From contig NC_044930.1 of the NCBI RefSeq assembly GCF_003576645.1, forward strand, positions 6,495,523 to 6,559,522: a DNA stretch of 64,000 bases. Reading direction: 5' to 3'. Both the position numbers and the translations under genes were made by a program. Shown here in pieces: positions 57,362 to 64,000 of the stretch (positions are counted from its first letter, which is position 1; every line of letters begins with the position of its first letter). The notes under the pieces were generated by a model. The model was not told the origin of the DNA and did not search any database. It saw only the letters and a list, made by a program, of their open reading frames with translations. This stretch comes from Ipomoea triloba (lineage: Eukaryota; Streptophyta; Magnoliopsida; Solanales; Convolvulaceae).

Positions 57362-57835
57362 CACTATCGTTACTTGGTGGCTGTTGGCATCCCTTTGTGC
57401 TTTGTCCTATTTATGTTTGTAATCTTCCTAGGTGTTCATTGCTAGTACTAGTAGATGTATCAACAAGTTCCCAATATTATCCTTCCCTATCATCATATTT
57501 AGGGAGCATTGTTTTGTACTTAGTTGGAGGGTAGACATGTAAATGTGGTTTTCGTTTCTCAGCTTGACATTATCTACTTAAGATCGAGTTTAGAAATTTG
57601 GTAGCAAGTCATGCTCTTGTAAAACTTGGAGTACCCTCGTAAACAATTACTCTTGCCTCGTTCCTTAGTTTGCCAGAAAATGGTTGTGTAAAATACTCTG
57701 TTAGCAAAATAATTGTCATTGTGATAGTATACCTTAAGTTTTGAACTTTGATTAGAATTTGAATAAAAATCAAAGGAGTTGTATACATTAGAATTAGATT
57801 ACAATTTGCACTAAAACATTTTGTCCCTTCCCGGC
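57362..57835. other. Shared 3' region between convergent SUN and PME genes
   Basis: 474 bp between the two stop codons. Both 3' UTRs must lie here, so the transcripts may approach or overlap. AATAAA in plus orientation at 57,761-57,766 is a possible polyadenylation signal. Confidence 0.6.
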
Positions 57836-60323
57836 CTACAATAAGCCTTGAGAGAAAGGTATATTAGTATAGTTGAGCCAAGTATCCCCCATTGTAAAAT
57901 TGTACACAGTGAAATTCACAGCCTGTGAAGCGTTCATCACACTATACCCGGGCCACTGCACTCTCATGCTAGTATTAGCCCCGCCGCCATAGTTCTCAAA
58001 CTCCCCATAATAAACCGTATCCAATCCCTCCGTCCCATCCCACGCCAACCACCCTGCAGGATCGATCAAATCTCCGATATAAGACTGCATAAAAACCGTC
58101 CGAGAATACAACTTCCACGGTCGCCCTAGAAAACTGAGCGTCGAGTTCAATCCCTCAGCGGCCTGGATGGTGCAGTTATGAATGGAAATCCCAGTGCTCT
58201 GGTTGGGATCAGTTCGGCCTTGGGCTGTGAAGATGTTCTTTTGGTTGGGTAGGGGTCTGCGAGCATAGAGGTTGCAGTTCTGGAGAATGGCGGCGGCGTT
58301 GCCAAACACAAAGTCTACTGTGCCGTAGATGTCGCAGTCACGGTAGAATTGGCGGAGGGAGTGGGTGTATAGCGTGTCCTGATAGCCTTCGAAGCTGCAG
58401 CGGTAGAAGGCGGAGAGATCGGCGTTGTTTCGAAGCGCCACCGCCTGGTGCTTTGCCGAACCCGCTATGTTCCTGAACGTCACGTCTATGGCCAGGAACC
58501 GCTCCCCATAAACGGCTGCATATATGCCAAACAAATATTTTTATTTTTTAGAGTTGATAAAATCACTACAGTCGAAAATTAACTTGGTCGATGACCTAAT
58601 TAAGCACAAAAAGAATATTGTTTAGGAATAAATTGAGAAAAATCAGTATAATCAAGGACTAAATTGGGTTGAGAATTAAATTAGTGGGAAGTGCCAACCA
58701 AAAGTGGCAGATTTGTAGGTTGTCCAGCCATCGGCCACACTGCGGTTTCCGACGATGACAGTGCGGTTGATTCCATCGCCGACGAGCATTATATTCTTCT
58801 TGTGCTTCCCCACCACAACGTTCTCTTCATAGTAGCCTTCCTTTGCGTAGATCACAAAATAGCCGTCTTCGATGTTGGTTTTGTTGGGTGCATGTGCAAT
58901 GGCCTCTCCGATTGTGGTGAAGTTGAAGCCTCCATCACCACTAACCCTCACCACTCCCCTCACCTTAACCCCCAGCTTTTCCCACCACTCCATCTCTTCA
59001 ACCATTCTTCCTTCCCTTTCACTTGACTCTAACACCTGCTTTACAAAATGCATGTTGTTCATTTACTTTTCAAATAATTGTAAGGCCATTATTTTTGGTA
59101 TTAACTTAATTATAATCTACAACAAATATATATCTAATCTAAAAACATAATAAGTCTTAATTAAAGTTATATCCGTAATTTATATACATGTTTTTAGTGC
59201 TAACTATTGTGTACATTGTGTTTTTAGAGTTGTACTACACAGTTTTTTGGACAAAAATACCCTTACCCGTTATAACTTCTGTTATCTTTTCCATTAACTT
59301 TACCATGTACATGCATCCACTATATTTTTTCTTATATTCTTTAATGATAATAATATTTGTAGACATTATATATTGTATTGATATAATAAATATATATATT
59401 TTTTCATTAAGAGTTTATTAGTTATTTTTTAAAGTATAAATAAATAATAAAGGACGAATATAACTACATAAGGCAAATCACCAAATAACAAGAAGGTAAC
59501 TATTTCTAGTCCATATTTAACCACAATACTTTTTATGGGGGGAAAAGGCGCAAAATTCCAAACTTTATGCAAGTACAAAATGTTTGGTATTCTCCGCTTA
59601 ATGTTAAGCTAATATATTAATAATATATTCCTGTACGTTTCTCAACACTATCCTATGATTCCTATCCGTTACAATATACTCCGTAAATTAAAAAGAAATT
59701 AAAAAATATGATAATGAGGTTTACATACATACCTTGGTGGCCACAAAGCTCGGGCTTCGCGCCCACTCAAACGCGGCGGCGGCAACATTCCGCCGCCGTC
59801 CCACTCCCAGCGCGGGCCTAACCAGCCCCAACGACACGCTGTAAAGCTCCGACGCGTTACTGAAAGCATCCACGATTTCACTGCCGGCGCCGGCGAGGCC
59901 GTCGAGGCACGTCTGCTGATTAGTCACCACCGCGCTCAGCAGCGCCTCCACCCTCCCCGTCGCCGGCCGATCGTCGTCGGAGGCCCTCAGCTCCGCCGCC
60001 GCGGCCCGGAGGTAGTCGACGGTGAGGTCGGCGAGGTGGGCGCAGTCGTCGAGCGCGCTAATCTCTCCGGCGGTGACGAGCATTGGGTGACGACGGCGGA
60101 GGAAGCGGGTGAGGGCGGTGGCGTGGTTGATGCATTGGTGGACGGAGAAGGCGGCGTAGGCGGCGGAATCCGGCGGGGAGAGGCGGAAAGAGGAGAGAAG
60201 GGAGTGGCAGAATTTGGGGTAAAGGGTGGATTTGCATGCAGTTGAGATTCCTGCAGGCTGAGCTGATGTGGAGAAAATTAAGAGAGAAAGAAGAAAGAGA
60301 AAGAAAGGTGTGGAGTTTTGCAT
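57836..60323 (-). CDS. Pectinesterase with PMEI pro-region, 535 aa, 3 exons
   Basis: Exons on the minus strand: 60,323-59,733, 59,035-58,699 and 58,515-57,836; GT-AG introns, phases agree (1,608 nt). The start at 60,323 gives a clean signal peptide (1-22) and lies 73 bp below a TATA box; an upstream in-frame ATG at 60,467 precedes that box. A PMEI-type pro-region (about 25-190) with its cysteines (TACKSTLYPKFC, CINHAT, LDDCAHL, QQTCLDGL) is followed by the catalytic domain from about 222. Active-site residues are present: Gln333 (KHQAVAL), Asp356 (GYQDTLY), Asp377 (GTVDFVFGN), Arg441 (LGRPW). It de-esterifies homogalacturonan in the cell wall, changing wall stiffness. The usual basic RRLL-like processing site between pro-region and enzyme is not evident; the linker reads EKLGVKVRGVVRVSGDGG. 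The donor of exon 1 and acceptor of exon 2 have an alternative one codon apart (CAG). Confidence 0.93.
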
Positions 60324-60395
60324 TTTCTTTTTGTGATCTTGAGGGGAGAAAAGGGAGAGATAATGGAGTTTGGTCTTTGGGTTTAATTTGGGGGG

Positions 60396-60402
60396 TTTTA
60401 TA
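60396..60402 (-). promoter_or_regulatory. TATA box of the pectinesterase gene
   Basis: TATAAAA on the minus strand (context GCTATAAAACCCC). Transcription should start near 60,370, leaving a leader of about 45 nt. This decides the start codon at 60,323. Confidence 0.75.
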
Positions 60403-60469
60403 GCAAAATCTATCACAATTAAAGGTGATAAAGAAAAGAGAAAGAGTATTATCATTATATTTTTCATGT

Positions 60470-61660
60470 GTTACATATACAAAGTTAGGGAGAACCCCCT
60501 AGCAGTATTATAGAAAAAAAATCATAAATATATTACTTATTAATAAAATTCATATAACCAAAAAGAAACCGGTAACTGTAACATATTATTGGCGACTGAC
60601 GACTGTTCGACGGTCGTCGATTTTTTTCTCGTAGGTAGTCGAAGCATCATTTGAACCCTAACGACATGTTATCACCGGTTTTTGAACTTTAATGCATTAT
60701 CATTAGTTTTGGAGCTCCAATATGGTAAAATGACATGTTAATGTGTTTAACTGTAACTTTTAAAAGTTTGAATATCTAATTAATTTTTCATATAAAGTTT
60801 AGCGTGTATTTGACCTTTTCTCCTTAAAAAATTTGATAAAGATGAGATATATATTACTTTAAACTTCAAAGTAGGGAAAAGCGATGCTAAAAAAAAAAAC
60901 AAAAACAAAAAAAAAACAAAACAAAACGCATAAATGTAAGGAACATCGGGTATGTTTTAAAATCTTAAATATACATATATACATAATTATTTATAACTTG
61001 TTTTATAGTTAAGAGTGTGTTTGGTACTTTTTCATCAATTAATTTTATGAGAAAATGTTTTCAAGGAATATATTTGATGGAAATAACTCTACTGGAGAAA
61101 TTAATTACCATGTTTGGTGTTACCCTAGAAACATAACAATTAAATTACCTGAAAAATTAACACGTACATTTAGTTTGTTTAAACTTTTATAGAATTTTTT
61201 TTAAAATCTCTAATAGTTCTTGTTATATACAAACATAAAAAAAAACATAACAAATAATTGAAAGCAGGTGCAAATTTAGTGCGCGTTGTGTGCATTAGCG
61301 TTACCTAGCGAGAGCATGTGCAGTACAGGGGCTCGCGGGAAAACTCTTTGTAGGATGTGCTCTAATTAAGAGCAACCACAAAAATTAAACCCTAATTGAA
61401 TTTTTTTAATTTTTAATTTCTTTTTTGTCCGGGCTAGATGGAAAGAGAAAGGAGGAAAAAAATTCCTAGAAAAAAGAATTATTGAGAAGTAAAGACGCGC
61501 CTAGCAGGCACGTGCAAGACATGCAAGCACTCGCTAAGTACAGTTTGTGGGCCAAACACAACTTACATCGACACCTTTTTATTCTCTCAAAAACCGTGCA
61601 GTTATATGTATTATTAGTTTGGGTTTATTTTTTATTTTCTATTGTTTTTCTCCCTCACAT
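60470..61660. other. Intergenic upstream of the pectinesterase gene
   Basis: AT-rich. A-rich low-complexity DNA lies at 60,885-60,925. 'gtgtgtttggtactttttca' at 61,015 and 'ccatgtttggtgttaccct' at about 61,108 look like Tourist-type ends. 61,318-61,375 has GAGCATGTGC ... GATGTGCTC inverted words. No gene was seen. Confidence 0.45.
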
Positions 61661-61978
61661 TAACGGCATGTTTGGTTCGCGGAATAGGCTTGGAATGGCA
61701 TAGTATTCTCGGTAATAGGCCTATTCCTTTGTTTGGTAATGCTTTCTATTCCCAGGAACAATGTTCCTAGGAATGAGCTATTACCCTTGCAAGGGTAATA
61801 GCTATTACCAGACCCCCCTTGGTATTAACCTATTCCTGAGTTCTCAGGAATAGACAAATTTTCTTATTTACTATTTTACCCTTATTTAAACTTTTTTTTA
61901 TTTATTATTTTACCCTTTCCCTATGGAATAGAATTCCTATTCCTTCCAAATTCATTCCGTGAACCAAACGTGCTGTAA
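61661..61978. mobile_element. Tourist-like MITE, TAA target duplication
   Basis: A 312-bp element at 61,664-61,975. The ends are CGGCATGTTTGGTTCGCGGA and, in reverse complement, CAGCACGTTTGGTTCACGGA. TAA flanks it on both sides (61,661-61,663 and 61,976-61,978). The interior is palindromic ('ttaccagacc', 'gaataggcctattcc'). Confidence 0.8.
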
Positions 61979-62120
61979 ATGAATTGCCTCAACAAAAATA
62001 AAAATAAAAAATGAATTGCCTCAACAGAAAAAAATCTCACCGATAAACATGCTTTAAGAATGCGTTTGCTAATTGAAAAATTTAAAAATTAAAAAAACAT
62101 AAACAAGATAGCATGGATAA

Positions 62121-64000
62121 ATGAAATGCTGCGCAACTAAAACATTACAACCAAGTGTGTGCTTTAGTAGGAACACAGCACCGGCGGAAAGGGAGATGGT
62201 GGCAGCGATATTAGGTGTGTCTCAGGCGCCTAATTTTAGAAAATACCTAGGTTTGCCTTCCTTTATTGGGAGGAACAAGAGGGCGGTCTTCACGTACATT
62301 GAGGATAAGATCAGACACAGGATTGGTTCATGGAACAAGAGGTTAATATCACGGACTGGTAAGGAGGTTCTCTTGAAGAGTGTGGCTCAGTCAATGCCCA
62401 CCTTTTCAATGAGTGTCTTTTTACTTCCTGATTCTGTTTGTATGTCTATTGAGAGAGCCATGAATCGGTACTGGTGGGGCTCTAGAGGAGATAAGGGGAT
62501 TCATTGGAAGGCTTGGGACCGACTATGCGTTCCTAAGAAATTTGGTGGTTTGGGTTTTAAGGACCTTAAGGCTTTTAACCTGGCAATGTTAGGCAAACAA
62601 GCTTGGCGATTCCTGTCTAATCCGCACAGCCTAGTTTCTCGTTTGTACAAGGCCAGCTATTTCCCCAGGACCTCTTTCTTTGATGCTACTATTGGAGGTT
62701 GCCCCAGCTTTTGTTGGCGAAGTATAATGGCGGCCCATGAGTTAGTTTGTTCTAGAGCAAGGAGAAGGATAGGGAATGCGAATTCCACACTAATTTGGGG
62801 TCACCCTTGGCTACCGGATGATCCTGGGCCTCTCATTCAGACTGGGATGCCCCAAGCTCTTAATGGTTCGTTGGTTTCAGGATTAATTGATCCTACTACT
62901 AACATGTGGGATCAGGATATTCTACGGGATTTGTTTGACTCCACTGATGTTGACCGCATTCTGAGTGTCCACGTAAGCCCAGAGTATGAGGATTCGTGGT
63001 TTTGGGCCGGGGACCCCAGAGGATGTTACACTGTCAAAGAAGGATATAGACACATTAGGGGCGGATGTGATGCTGCCCCGGGACCTTTTAATAAGTGGTT
63101 ATCTTTGTGGAAAATTAAAGTACCTCCCAAATGGAAATCTCTCCTTTGGAGAGCCCTCACTGATGTCCTACCCATCACCCCAAACTTGATTTTAAAGAGA
63201 GTAGATGTAGACCCAACATGTCCAATGTGTGGTCTTGAACATGAGAGCTTAATGCACACATTTATTTTGTGTGATTTCTCAAAGGTGGTTTGGCATGTGT
63301 CTTCTATTCCAATATCTAACTTGTTGGATGACAACTTTGGCGTCTGGTTCACTAATATCATGTCTGGTCTAACGGCTGAGCAGCTCATTGCAGCTGTGGC
63401 GGTTATAAATTTCATTTGGAGGGCCCGCAACATGGCGGTTTGGGATCGGTGCATGCCTTCGCCGCGGAGTACTTGGAGGGCGGCAGCTTCAGCGATTCAA
63501 GCGTGGCAGCAGGTGCACATGCATCAGCTGGTCGACCATGCAGCTGCTGTACACGGAGGTGCCGCCTTGTCTACTGCATCAGCACACCAGGCCGAACCTC
63601 ATCACTATTGCTTTTTTGACGTCGGGTTTCTACCGTCGACAAGGAAGGCCACGGTGGGCGCAGTGTTGTTTTCTCCTGGAGGTGATTTTGTGGCGGCCTT
63701 CAATGCTCCATTACAGGACTGTTTCTCCCCATTAATGGCTGAATCAGTCGCATGTAAGGAGGTGCTTTCTTAGATTAAGGATCGGGGGTTGGTGTCGGTC
63801 GTCTTTTACACGGATTGCGTCAGCCTGCAACGTCTGCTCTCAACGGATCATACATCTCTTTATTCTTATGTTGCATTCTCTGTTAGTGCCTCAAAGGCAA
63901 TTATCTCAACTTTTGAACATTGTTCGGTGAGGACGGTTCCTAGGTCTGCGAATCTAGCCGCTCACTCGCTTGCTACGTTGGCCCTTGCTCAGGCTAACTC
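62121..64000 (+). pseudogene. LINE ORF2 C-terminal half (RT end, zf-RVT, RNase H), runs off the window
   Basis: Open from about 62,136 to 63,773 and, after one in-frame TAG at 63,771-63,773, in the same frame to the window end. In order: the end of the reverse transcriptase (FRKYLGLPSFIGRNKRAVFT, MNRYWWGSRGDKGIHWKAWD), the zf-RVT region with an intact finger (DPTCPMCGLEHESLMHTFIL) and an RNase H domain (CFFDVGFLPS, TVGAVLFSPGGDF, YTDCVSLQRLL, ANLAAHSLATLA). It is a plant L1-type non-LTR retrotransposon, truncated at its 5' side, least decayed of the four LINE pieces here. Its A-tail lies beyond 64,000. Confidence 0.9.

Noticed and set aside
60321..60467. Upstream in-frame ATG extending the pectinesterase by 48 codons
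   Set aside because: It lies upstream of a good TATA box (60,396-60,402), and the extension would put a second hydrophobic stretch before the real signal peptide.

Overview
This is nuclear DNA of a flowering plant, most likely a eudicot. The genes have GT-AG introns and typical plant families, and the intergenic DNA is AT-rich and full of SINEs, LINE fragments, MITEs and LTR-element debris. A lamiid asterid (for example a Convolvulaceae relative) is only a guess. There is no sign of bacterial, organellar or viral genes.

Five genes can be supported. (1) A 7-exon LRR receptor-like pseudokinase of the At3g03770 type, minus strand, 7,756-10,756. (2) A short intronless gene at 29,990-30,280 (+) for a 96-residue secreted peptide precursor that carries two copies of an RR...GPGY unit; this is the best candidate for something undescribed. 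(3) A complete AGO4-clade Argonaute in 21 coding exons, 45,577-50,286 (+), with a TATA box and a 5'-UTR intron. (4) A two-exon SUN-domain inner nuclear envelope protein, 54,326-57,361 (+). (5) A three-exon pectin methylesterase with an inhibitor pro-region, 57,836-60,323 (-), tail to tail with the SUN gene. I checked every exon junction for reading phase, and all four intron-containing genes read through without a break.

The rest is mobile DNA. 0-7.7 kb, 11-29 kb and 31-43.9 kb are AT-rich intergenic DNA. They hold tRNA-type SINEs (several with 13-17 bp target duplications), four well-bounded members of one MITE family with 9-bp duplications, Mutator-like foldbacks, hAT-like and Tourist-like MITEs, and three decayed LINE fragments. 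A decayed gypsy-type element lies at 27.7-29.8 kb. A young internally deleted Copia element with intact termini sits 550 bp downstream of AGO4, and a candidate solo LTR lies at 53.3-53.8 kb. The window ends inside a better preserved LINE ORF (62.1-64 kb).

Functionally the genes are unrelated: signalling at the plasma membrane, a putative secreted peptide, RNA-directed DNA methylation, nuclear envelope architecture, and cell-wall pectin modification. The one thematic link is that AGO4-type proteins silence elements of the kinds that surround this gene.
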